A stretch of DNA of 15,544 bases, taken from positions 1-15,544 of the forward strand of contig DATGYC010000258.1 of the NCBI GenBank assembly GCA_035298385.1. The letters are read 5' to 3'. Below, one piece after another: positions 1-6,163 of the stretch. The translations under genes were made by a program, and so were the position numbers. The stretch is from DATGYC01 sp035298385. Its GTDB lineage: Bacteria; Bacillota; Sulfobacillia; Symbiobacteriales; Symbiobacteriaceae. Below the pieces are notes generated by a model. The model saw nothing but the letters and a program-made list of their open reading frames with translations, had not been told where the DNA came from and ran no database searches. The stretch's first letter is position 1; each line of letters opens with the position of its first letter.

Positions 1-1
1 G

Positions 2-481
2 GAGACGGCCCGGCAACTCCATGCCGTTGGCGTCCGGGCGATCGACCTCTCTGGAAGGGGCGGGACGAACTTCGCCTGGATCGAGGCAGAGCGGGGCGGC
101 ACGACCCAGGACCCGGGGCTCCTGAACTGGGGGATCCCGACTCCCGCCGCGCTCCTCGAGGTGGCGGATCTGGGGCTGCCCGGGTTGGAACTGATCGCCT
201 CGGGCGGGATCCGCTGGGGGAGTGAGGCAGCGAAGGCGCTGGCGGGGGGCGCCCGGGCGGTCGGGCTGGCTGGGGCGGTCCTTCAGGCCCAGCAGTCCGG
301 GGGAGCGGAGGGGGCACTCGCCTACCTGCGCGCCTTCCTGTGGGACCTGCGGGCGGCGACCCTCCTAGCGGGGGCGACCAGCTTAGCTGAGCTGCAGCGG
401 GCGCCCCTGGTCGTGACAGGCTGGACCGCCCAGTGGGCCGAGCGGCGGGGCGTGGACCTGGACGCACTCGCCCGGCGGTGA
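2..481 (+). CDS. fni: Type 2 isopentenyl-diphosphate delta-isomerase, C-terminal part (5' end outside window)
   Basis: This is the last 159 residues of an FMN-dependent type 2 isopentenyl-diphosphate isomerase, which interconverts IPP and DMAPP for isoprenoid synthesis in the cytoplasm. The reading frame is open from base 2. It shows the family motif SGRGGTNFAWIE, whose glutamate lies in the region that binds Mg2+ in this family. It then shows the FMN-phosphate-binding end of a TIM barrel, ASGGIRWGSEAAKALAGGA, followed by ARAVGLAGAVL. The family is usually 330-370 residues, so a little over half is missing upstream, including the N-terminal catalytic region. The gene ends 6 bases from the 3' end of the convergent propeller gene, with no obvious terminator between them. 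The fni-der-gpsA neighbourhood is also seen in other bacteria (family knowledge). The assignment rests on motifs read by eye and is secure at family level. Confidence 0.93.
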   Translation, partial: ETARQLHAVGVRAIDLSGRGGTNFAWIEAERGGTTQDPGLLNWGIPTPAALLEVADLGLPGLELIASGGIRWGSEAAKALAGGARAVGLAGAVLQAQQSGGAEGALAYLRAFLWDLRAATLLAGATSLAELQRAPLVVTGWTAQWAERRGVDLDALARR

Positions 482-487
482 GGCTCG

Positions 488-1321
488 TTAGCGCGTAGCG
501 GTGTAGTGGACGGTGCCGTCTGGTCCCGTCACAAAGAGGTAGACCCGATCGGCCAGCGCGCAGAGGGCCGGTCCGTGCTGGCTCAGCGGCGCCCCTGCCG
601 CCCTGTGCCAACCGGTCCAGCCGGAGAGTGACTGCTTCCGGGCCAGGCAGAGCTGGCCATTCTGTCCGGTGGCGCCCAGGACGAGGGCAGAGCGGTGGGG
701 GATCGCCCAGGGGGAGAGGAGAGTCTGGGGGGCGCCCGGGACGAGCTGGGGGCTGGACCACTGCCCTCCTCGCGGAAGGCTGCAGAGACGCAGTCGGTGG
801 TCCGGATCGGTCATAAAGAGGTGGAGCAAGTCCCCCCAGACGATGGGATGGGGCGTTACCAACGCCTGTCCCACGGAGAGGGTAGACCAGCCCTCCCACT
901 CGTCGCCGTACCACTGACCCAGCACGTGGCTCGACTCGTCCCGCACCACGAGCAGGAGCCGGTCTCCCCAAACGACCGCCCGTGGCCGACTCGTTGCGGG
1001 GACCGCTCCAGGCACCGGCGTCCAAACCGCCCACTCGCCATCGCTGAGGCGGGTCTGATAGAGGCGGTGATCGGCGGCGCGGGCGAAGAGGTGCACGGCG
1101 CCGCCAAACTCGACCGCAGTCGGTCCAGCCGCCAGCGGTCGAGCACAAGGGACCGTCCGCCACTCGTCCCAGCCAACCCGGGGGGCATAGCGACTCCAGG
1201 CGATCTGCATCTGGGTGGTCTGGACGAAGAGATGAAGCTCGTCCGCCAGGACGAGCGGCGTGGGCGGGGCGCCCGTACGAATCCCGGGCACCGGTCGCCA
1301 GCGGTTGGTCGGTGAACGCAC
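488..1321 (-). CDS. Six-bladed lectin-like beta-propeller protein (PLL/DUF346-like)
   Basis: This 277-residue protein is built almost wholly of six repeats of about 42-48 residues. Each repeat has a hydrophobic strand of the form 'gD.lhLF' (ELHLF, AVHLF, LLHLF, RVYLF), then a turn with D/N residues, then a strand ending 'W..W..vpGAP'. The N-terminal strand (NRWRPVPG) supplies the W..VPG strand missing from the last repeat, which fits circular 'velcro' closure of a propeller. The pattern resembles the PLL/DUF346 lectins, where the tryptophans line sugar pockets, but sugar binding here is inference. No signal peptide, membrane segment or cell-wall anchor is visible. The start is a GTG with an upstream purine-rich AAAGGGGG. 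It is convergent with fni and divergent from the membrane-protein gene. A sialidase-like or other propeller remains possible. It lies only about 4 kb from the injection-system operon, but a link is not shown. Confidence 0.75.
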   Translation of the reverse strand: MRSPTNRWRPVPGIRTGAPPTPLVLADELHLFVQTTQMQIAWSRYAPRVGWDEWRTVPCARPLAAGPTAVEFGGAVHLFARAADHRLYQTRLSDGEWAVWTPVPGAVPATSRPRAVVWGDRLLLVVRDESSHVLGQWYGDEWEGWSTLSVGQALVTPHPIVWGDLLHLFMTDPDHRLRLCSLPRGGQWSSPQLVPGAPQTLLSPWAIPHRSALVLGATGQNGQLCLARKQSLSGWTGWHRAAGAPLSQHGPALCALADRVYLFVTGPDGTVHYTATR

Positions 1322-1375
1322 GGCCGCGCCCCCTTTCGTCTCGCGCCCTACGCTATGCGAGGACGATCATGAATA

Positions 1376-1455
1376 GGCAGGGCTTCGCCGGAGCAGGCTG
1401 ATAGGGAGTCTGCGTCCCCTGCGCCCGCAGGGTAGCGCCTGGGCCCTTCGGCCCC
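1376..1455 (+). other. GC-rich leader able to form three consecutive hairpins
   Basis: The 151-base gap between the divergent propeller and membrane-protein genes contains three adjacent inverted repeats. They are GCAGGCT/AGTCTGC (1393-1399 with 1407-1413, one G-T pair), CCCTGC/GCAGGG (1417-1422 with 1427-1432) and GGGCC/GGCCC (1441-1445 with 1450-1454). They end directly before the AAAGGAGAT ribosome binding site. An extra GCAGGG at 1377-1382 could compete for CCCTGC 1417-1422, giving two mutually exclusive pairings. I recognise no known riboswitch class, and short hairpins are common in GC-rich DNA. Confidence 0.3.
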
Positions 1456-1472
1456 AAAGGAGATGTCCCCTA

Positions 1473-2120
1473 GTGTTCCCGGTTGGCCCGCTACTCCTAA
1501 TCTCACTGCTGATTCTGATCGCTTCTGGCTGGTTCCGCCCATCGCTCCAGGCGCTCGGCCTCTCCCCGGCTGGCGCTCTCTTGATCCTCGGGGGGACGCT
1601 CGCGGGCGCCCCGATCACCTGGCGCCCCTTCCCAACGCTGGTGATCAGCGTCGGCATGACGGTGCTCCCGATCATCGCTGTCCTTCTGCTCAGTTGGCGG
1701 GCCCGACCGGCCCGCTATCTGCCGACCGCCTGGCTCTCGGTCTGGATCGCCCCGCTGGTCGTGGCGGCGGTGGTGGCGGTGGCTGGGCACTTCTTCCCGC
1801 CGGGCGCCCCCACCGAGCTCAACCTGTTTGGCTGGGACGCCCAGTTGCTCTACTTGGGGCTGGGCGCCCTGACGGGAGCCGCCCTGGGGCGCCAGCCGCT
1901 CCTAGCGATGCGGGCCAGCCTGATCGGGCTCTTGCTCGCTGACCTCTATCAGGCGGCTCGCTTCGACTGGGAGGGGAGGGGCTGGGCCGTACCGCTTGGC
2001 GGTGGAGCCTACTGGGGCTCTGCGATCACGGCCGGCGTGGCCGCCTTCGCCCTCGCCCGGCTGCTGGGCGGGGAGTCTGTGCCGGCGCCCGCCCCCATGG
2101 CCCGGGAGGGCACAGGCTAG
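1473..2120 (+). CDS. Polytopic membrane protein, DUF1614-like
   Basis: This is a 215-residue integral membrane protein with about seven hydrophobic segments, near residues 3-20, 28-48, 56-73, 88-108, 125-140, 146-158 and 180-198. There is no cleavable-looking signal and only a short polar tail. The layout, with an LGLSPAGALL stretch, then VISVGMTVLPI, and later a 'LxGALxGxALGR...LIGLLLADLYQ' region, resembles the DUF1614 family of predicted membrane proteins. That family has no established function, and the match is by pattern only. The start is GTG, chosen because AAAGGAGAT (1456-1464) sits 8 bases upstream. An overlapping ATG at 1463 is in another frame and gives a Pro/Arg/Gly-rich shadow. 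The gene sits immediately before der and is separated from it by der's own promoter. Confidence 0.7.
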   Translation: MFPVGPLLLISLLILIASGWFRPSLQALGLSPAGALLILGGTLAGAPITWRPFPTLVISVGMTVLPIIAVLLLSWRARPARYLPTAWLSVWIAPLVVAAVVAVAGHFFPPGAPTELNLFGWDAQLLYLGLGALTGAALGRQPLLAMRASLIGLLLADLYQAARFDWEGRGWAVPLGGGAYWGSAITAGVAAFALARLLGGESVPAPAPMAREGTG

Positions 2121-2125
2121 AACGC

Positions 2126-2154
2126 TTGACGCCCTCCGCCGGGGCTGACATAAT
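2126..2154 (+). promoter_or_regulatory. Sigma-70-type promoter for der
   Basis: TTGACG (2126-2131) and CATAAT (2149-2154) are separated by exactly 17 bases, close to the bacterial consensus in an otherwise GC-rich context. Transcription would begin near 2161. That would place a small perfect hairpin (ACGCC-AAA-GGCGT, 2164-2176) at the very 5' end of a leader of about 66 bases before der. Confidence 0.7.
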
Positions 2155-2226
2155 TAGAGGGATACGCCAAAGGCGTTGGAACGGGCGTGGGAACATGCCC
2201 AAGTTCCGAAGGGAGCGAGACGTTTA

Positions 2227-3639
2227 GTGAAGGCCATTGTGGCGATTGTAGGGCGCCCCAACGTGGGGAAGTCGACCCTGTTCAACCGCCTGACTGAGAC
2301 CCGCCAGGCGATCGTCGAGGATCAGCCCGGTGTTACCCGTGACCGACTCTATGCCGAGGCCGAGTGGAACGGTCAGAACTTTACCCTGGTCGACACCGGC
2401 GGCATTCAGCTGGATAAGAGTGGCGACACGATCGATGCGCACGTCACCCGCCAGGCGGAGTTGGCGATCAAGGAAGCGGACGTGATCGTCCTGGTCGTCG
2501 ATGTCGCCGTGGGCGTTACGGTCGCTGACCAAGAGGTCGCCGCCCGCCTGCGCCGCGTCAACAAGCCGGTCATCCTGGCGGTCAACAAGGTGGAGAACCT
2601 GAAGCGGGAGGAGGAGGCGCTCGAGTTCTGGTCGCTCGGCCTGCCCTCCCTGATCACTGTCTCGGCTGCGCACGGTATGGGAACGGGTGACCTCCTTGAT
2701 GAGATCACCAACGCCCTGCCCCAGACCGAGCCGTTCGCGGAGATGGAGGGCGTCATCCGGACGGCGATCATCGGGCGCCCGAACGCTGGTAAGTCCTCGC
2801 TGGTCAACGCCCTCGTCGGCGAGGAGCGCGTGATCGTCTCGGACGTGGCGGGCACGACCCGCGACGCGATCGACGTCCTGATCGAGCGGGATGGCCAGAA
2901 GTACCTCCTGGTCGATACGGCAGGCATGCGCAAGCGGGCCAAGGTCGACGAGGCGGTCGAGCGCTACTCGGTGATGCGTGCCCTGCGGGCGGTCGAGCGG
3001 GCCCAGGTCGTCCTGCTGGTGATCGATGCCGTGGACGGCGTGACCGAGCAGGATCAGCGGATCGCTGGCTACGCCCTCGAGCAGGGCAAGGGCATGATCG
3101 TGATCGTCAACAAGTGGGACCTGATCGAGAAGGACGACCGGACGATGGATCAGTTCACCCTGACCGTCCGGGAGCGGACCGCCTTCATGGACTGGGCGGA
3201 GATCATCTTCCTCTCGGCCAAGACGAAGTCCCGCGTGCAGAAGCTGCTGCCCGTGGTCAAGCAGGTCGCGGAGAACTTCCAGCGCCGGATCACGACGGGC
3301 GAGCTGAACTCGCTAATCCGTGACTCCTACGCTATCAACCAGCCGCCCTCGGATAAGGGGCGCCGGCTGAAGATCTTCTACGCCACCCAGGCGACCGATT
3401 CGCCGCCGACCTTCATCATCTTCATCAACGACAAGGAACTGCTCCACTTCTCGTGGGAGCGCTACCTGGAGAACCGCTTCCGCGAGACCTACAACCTTGA
3501 GGGTACGCCGATTCGGTTCTGGTGGCGGGTCCGGCCGAAGATCGACATCCGTGATCGTACTGTCCGGGTGCGGAAGGTGCTTCTGAGCGGCAAGACGCGG
3601 GTCATCCGCAAGGCGGCTCGCAAGAAGTCGACTGAGTAG
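2227..3639 (+). CDS. der: Ribosome-assembly GTPase Der (EngA), tandem GTPase domains
   Basis: Der is an essential double-GTPase that binds 50S precursors and promotes large-subunit maturation in the cytoplasm. This copy is 470 residues. Domain 1 has the P-loop GRPNVGKST (residues 9-17), DTGG and NKVE. Domain 2 has GRPNAGKSS (183-191), DTAGM and NKWD. After these comes the C-terminal KH-like domain ending in a basic tail (RKAARKKSTE). The GTG at 2227 is chosen because the protein then starts MKAIVAIVGRPNVGKST, as in homologues. A GGGAG lies 11 bases upstream. An in-frame TTG 51 bases earlier would add an uncharged, family-atypical extension and leave almost no leader after the predicted promoter. 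No key residue is missing, so function is very likely intact. The hairpin at 3658-3675 follows it, and then plsY. Confidence 0.97.
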   Translation: MKAIVAIVGRPNVGKSTLFNRLTETRQAIVEDQPGVTRDRLYAEAEWNGQNFTLVDTGGIQLDKSGDTIDAHVTRQAELAIKEADVIVLVVDVAVGVTVADQEVAARLRRVNKPVILAVNKVENLKREEEALEFWSLGLPSLITVSAAHGMGTGDLLDEITNALPQTEPFAEMEGVIRTAIIGRPNAGKSSLVNALVGEERVIVSDVAGTTRDAIDVLIERDGQKYLLVDTAGMRKRAKVDEAVERYSVMRALRAVERAQVVLLVIDAVDGVTEQDQRIAGYALEQGKGMIVIVNKWDLIEKDDRTMDQFTLTVRERTAFMDWAEIIFLSAKTKSRVQKLLPVVKQVAENFQRRITTGELNSLIRDSYAINQPPSDKGRRLKIFYATQATDSPPTFIIFINDKELLHFSWERYLENRFRETYNLEGTPIRFWWRVRPKIDIRDRTVRVRKVLLSGKTRVIRKAARKKSTE

Positions 3640-3657
3640 TGATTTCCGAAAGTATTA

Positions 3658-3675
3658 CCTGGTTCTAAAACCAGG
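3658..3675 (+). terminator. Hairpin downstream of der (possible weak terminator or processing site)
   Basis: CCTGGTT-CTAA-AACCAGG forms a perfect 7-base-pair stem with a 4-base loop, 19 bases after the der stop. It is followed by ACTTTACTT rather than a clean T-run, so termination would be partial at best. The remaining 68 bases up to plsY show no convincing promoter. Confidence 0.45.
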
Positions 3676-3743
3676 ACTTTACTTCCCCGGCGTCGAATAC
3701 CACCGACATAGGATTCGCAAGTCAAGGGGGCTCGCAAGGCACC

Positions 3744-4343
3744 ATGATGCTACTCGTCGCGGTGGTACTGGGTTATCTCTTCGGTTCGTTCCCCACAGGC
3801 TACTTGATCGGCCGCTCTCGCGGTGTTGATGTCCGCAAGTTCGGCTCCGGCGGCACGGGCGGCACGAATGTGCTCCGGACGCTTGGCAAGGGCGCGGCGA
3901 TCATGACCGGTGTCGTCGACATCCTCAAGGGAACCCTTGCGGCCTACGTCGGTTACCGCATCGCGGGCGATTGGGGCTACGCCCTGGGCGGTGTGGCGGC
4001 CTTGGTTGGCCACTCCTACCCGGTCTGGCTCGGCTTCCGGGGCGGCAAGTCGGTGGCGACCGGGGCGGGCGCCCTGGCCCTCTTCTACTGGCCGGCCTTC
4101 CTCGTCGGTCTGGCTGTGGGCATCCCGACGATCGCGCTCACCCGCTGGGTCTCGCTCGGCTCGCTCCTGGGCGGGCTGGCCTATACGGCCGCGGCGGCGA
4201 TCTACGCCAAACATCCGTCGCACATCGTCTTGATGGCCTTCGCCTATGGCGTCGTGGTGGTGCGTCACTGGTCGAACATTAAGCGGATACTTAATGGTAC
4301 CGAGAATCGGATCGGTGAGAAGGCGAAGGAGATCAAGCCATGA
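3744..4343 (+). CDS. plsY: Glycerol-3-phosphate acyltransferase PlsY
   Basis: PlsY transfers the acyl group of acyl-phosphate to sn-glycerol-3-phosphate in the inner membrane, the first acylation of phospholipid synthesis. At 199 residues it has the usual family length. It has several hydrophobic membrane segments and the landmarks GSFPTGYLIGR (14-24), motif 1 as GSGGTGGTNVLR (34-45), and GHSYPVWLGFRGGKSVATG in the middle. Motif 1 normally reads GSGNxGATNxLR, so here Asn is replaced by Gly and Ala by Gly. The conserved Ser, Thr-Asn and Arg remain. The start could be ATG 3744 or 3747. AAGGGGG ends 13 bases upstream and a closer AAGG at 3736-3739 may serve. Its stop overlaps the gpsA start (ATGA). 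GpsA makes the glycerol-3-phosphate substrate, so the pair is translationally coupled and metabolically linked. Confidence 0.95.
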   Translation: MMLLVAVVLGYLFGSFPTGYLIGRSRGVDVRKFGSGGTGGTNVLRTLGKGAAIMTGVVDILKGTLAAYVGYRIAGDWGYALGGVAALVGHSYPVWLGFRGGKSVATGAGALALFYWPAFLVGLAVGIPTIALTRWVSLGSLLGGLAYTAAAAIYAKHPSHIVLMAFAYGVVVVRHWSNIKRILNGTENRIGEKAKEIKP

Positions 4344-5344
4344 CCAAGCGGATCGCAGTAGTGCCGGCGGGGGTCTGGGGGACAGCCCTCGCCCTGCCGG
4401 CCTCGTCATCTGGCAACCCGGTCGCCCTTTGGCGCCCGGAGCCGGCATGGGCGGCCAACTTTCAGGGCGTGCATGAGAGGCTGCCCGGTCTGAAGCTCCC
4501 GCCTACCGTCACGGCCACGGCGGACCTCAGGGAGGCGGTGGCCGAGGCGGACCTGGTCATCCTCGCCCCGGCGACGGTGATCCTGCGTGAGGTCTGTCAA
4601 GAGCTCAAGCCTCTCCTGAAGCCCGATGCGGTGCTCTTGACGGTCTCGAAGGGGTTGGAGCCGGAGACCTTCCTGCGGGTCTCTGAGGTGGTGGCGCACG
4701 AGATCCCGTCGCATGCGGGGCGGATCGCCAGCCTCTCCGGCCCGAACTTCGCCCATGAGGTGGCCCAAGGGCTGCCGACGGGGTCGGTGATCGCGGCGCC
4801 GGACGAGTCGATCGCCTGCTTCGCCCGGGATCTAATGAGTTCACCCCGCTTCCGGATCTACACCAATCAGGATCAGATCGGGGTAGAGTTGGCGGGGGCG
4901 CTGAAGAACGTGATCGCCCTCGGGACGGGGATCAGTGACGGGCTCAAGATGGGCGACAATGCGCGGGCCTCGTTGATCACCCGTGGCCTGACGGAGATCG
5001 GGCGCTTGGGGGAGGCGCTTGGCGCCAACCTGATGACCTTCGCCGGCCTAGCTGGCATGGGCGACCTGGTCCTGACCTGTACGGGCGACTCCTCCCGAAA
5101 TCGGCAGGCGGGCTTGGCGATCGGGCGGGGGAAGTCTCCGGATGCCTTCCTCGCTGAGACGGGACTGACCGTCGAGGGGATCCGTACGGCCAAGGCGGCC
5201 AAGGCGATGGCTGAGCGGGTCGGCATTGAGATGCCGATCTCGGAAGCGATCTATCGGGTGATCTATGAGGGGGCCGAGCCCCTCGCCGCCATTGACAGCC
5301 TGATGGGGCGCCGGAAGAAGTCAGAGTACATCGCTGAGGCATAA
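4340..5344 (+). CDS. gpsA: Glycerol-3-phosphate dehydrogenase [NAD(P)+]
   Basis: GpsA reduces dihydroxyacetone phosphate to sn-glycerol-3-phosphate, the substrate of the adjacent PlsY. The 334-residue length is typical. Most signatures are intact: the active-site lysine in ALKNVIALG (K189), SGPNFAHEV (from residue 133), GDNARASLITRGL, and GLAGMGDLVLTCTG with a downstream SRNR. The oddity is the nucleotide-binding start. The usual GAGSWGTALA is PAGVWGTALA (residues 9-18), so the first glycine of the Rossmann GxGxxG has become proline. The following helix also contains a proline (ALPASSSGNP). The frame is continuous and codon use looks normal, so this is not an obvious frameshift. Either cofactor binding is altered or a lineage variant or sequencing error is present. 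It overlaps plsY by 4 bases and is closed by a strong terminator. Confidence 0.93.
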   Translation: MTKRIAVVPAGVWGTALALPASSSGNPVALWRPEPAWAANFQGVHERLPGLKLPPTVTATADLREAVAEADLVILAPATVILREVCQELKPLLKPDAVLLTVSKGLEPETFLRVSEVVAHEIPSHAGRIASLSGPNFAHEVAQGLPTGSVIAAPDESIACFARDLMSSPRFRIYTNQDQIGVELAGALKNVIALGTGISDGLKMGDNARASLITRGLTEIGRLGEALGANLMTFAGLAGMGDLVLTCTGDSSRNRQAGLAIGRGKSPDAFLAETGLTVEGIRTAKAAKAMAERVGIEMPISEAIYRVIYEGAEPLAAIDSLMGRRKKSEYIAEA

Positions 5345-5383
5345 AAATCGGTCTCTCCAGTGCTGGAGAGGCCGATTTTTTTA
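5345..5383 (+). terminator. Rho-independent terminator after gpsA
   Basis: An AATCGG-T-CTCTCCAG arm (5346-5360) pairs along its full length with CTGGAGAG-G-CCGATT (5363-5377), with one T-G pair. It is preceded by A's and followed by a run of T's to 5382. The A-run on the other side means it would also work on the minus strand. It lies directly on the gpsA stop codon, so it closes the housekeeping transcript. Confidence 0.93.
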
Positions 5384-5402
5384 CTTGATGCACAAAAGAA
5401 TT

Positions 5403-5440
5403 CAGCACCCGCCCACGAAAGTTGTGGCGGGTGCTGTTTC
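5403..5440 (+). terminator. Second large hairpin, tandem to the gpsA terminator
   Basis: CAGCACCCGCC (5403-5413) and GGCGGGTGCTG (5426-5436) form a perfect 11-base-pair stem around a 12-base loop, followed by TTTCCCTT. The short T-tract makes it weaker than the first terminator. The two together give strong insulation between the housekeeping block and the injection-system operon. Confidence 0.7.
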
Positions 5441-5567
5441 CCTTAATAGAAACTTGACCAATGTTAAAAAATTTTACCGAAACAACACAAAAACCAAAAG
5501 GATAAAAGAACGAAGATTAGTATTATAACATTATGGCGGATTTGTACGTGAGGGGGTGCGAGGTTTC
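5441..5567 (+). promoter_or_regulatory. AT-rich leader, probable promoter region of the injection-system operon
   Basis: From about 5441 to 5550 the sequence is strikingly AT-rich, with A-runs at 5465-5472 and 5489-5504, against a window of roughly two-thirds G+C. It lies just upstream of the first eCIS gene. The best -10 candidates are TATTAT (5521-5526) and TATAAC (5524-5529). No good -35 is visible at 17 bases, so an alternative sigma factor or an activator is possible. A TTGACC at 5454-5459 has no -10 at suitable spacing. AGGGGG (5551-5556) and GAGG (5560-5563) are ribosome-binding candidates. Confidence 0.4.
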
Positions 5568-6161
5568 ATGGCCTCCTTTCAGGCGATCGCAGCGGTGGCA
5601 GAGGCGGTTGTCGCGCAACTAAAGCAAGCCTACAGCGCCGCCCTCTTCGACGGTAACGCCCTCGATTTCAAGGTCTTCGGTAGTGCCCAGTTCAAGGATG
5701 GCCTGACCACGCCGGGTGTCTCGCTCTTCGTCTACCGGATCGTGCCGAACGGGGCGCACCGGACCCCGGGGGGCGGACTCGCCCGGGACGGACGCCGCAT
5801 GCGGACCAGCCTGCCGGTCGAGGTGCACTTCCTCCTGACCGCGTGGGCCGCAGATCCCTCGCTCCAAACGGCGGTGGCAGGGTATATGATGCGGGTCCTA
5901 GAGGACCATCCAACGCTGCCGGCCTCCGAACTGAACCGGGTCTACCCGCAGGCCTTCCGGCCGGAGGAGTCGGTCGAGATCGTCCTGGGGGAGATGCGCA
6001 ACGAGGATCTCTTCCAGCTCTGGGACCGGTTGACGGAGCGCGGCTACCAGCTCTCCGTGCCCTACCTGGCCCGGGTTCTGCTGATCGACTCCCTCGAGGA
6101 CTCGGCGGTCGAGGCCCCGGTCAAGGTGCGGGATGTTGGCTTGGAACAGGGGGTGGACTGA
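5568..6161 (+). CDS. eCIS DUF4255/Pvc16-N-type protein (probable tube terminator/cap)
   Basis: This 197-residue protein begins MASFQAIAAVAEAVVAQLKQAY and continues with a GVSLFVYRIVPNGAHRT strand and a VEVHFLLTAWAADPSLQ region. That is the layout of the DUF4255 (Pvc16 N-terminal) family. In the Afp/PVC systems this family (Afp16/Pvc16) caps the distal end of the inner tube and helps set its length; that role is assigned here from the family. The ATG at 5568 is preferred over an in-frame GTG at 5556, because the GTG lies inside the AGGGGG ribosome binding site and homologues start near the IAAV helix. It is first in the operon, whereas in Afp/PVC the counterpart is last. The next gene starts two bases after its stop, implying coupling. 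Confidence 0.85.
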   Translation: MASFQAIAAVAEAVVAQLKQAYSAALFDGNALDFKVFGSAQFKDGLTTPGVSLFVYRIVPNGAHRTPGGGLARDGRRMRTSLPVEVHFLLTAWAADPSLQTAVAGYMMRVLEDHPTLPASELNRVYPQAFRPEESVEIVLGEMRNEDLFQLWDRLTERGYQLSVPYLARVLLIDSLEDSAVEAPVKVRDVGLEQGVD

Positions 6162-6163
6162 GG

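Noticed and set aside
2176..2226. An upstream TTG start for der
   Set aside because: It would add 17 residues absent from the family start and lie within the first bases of the predicted transcript. GTG at 2227 gives the canonical MKAIVAIVGRPNVGKST.
5454..5480. TTGACC at 5454 as the -35 of the eCIS promoter
   Set aside because: No -10-like sequence occurs at 16-18 bases; ACCGAA falls there, and the better TATTAT is over 60 bases downstream.
5461..5505. A 14-codon leader peptide in the AT-rich island (ATG at 5461)
   Set aside because: It has no ribosome binding site and no attenuator-type features, and such short frames are common in AT-rich DNA.
5843..6163. Upstream extension of the second eCIS gene by 107 codons
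   Set aside because: The extension overlaps the DUF4255 gene in another frame and is Gly/Arg/Pro-rich. ATG 6164 has a ribosome binding site and directly follows the upstream stop.
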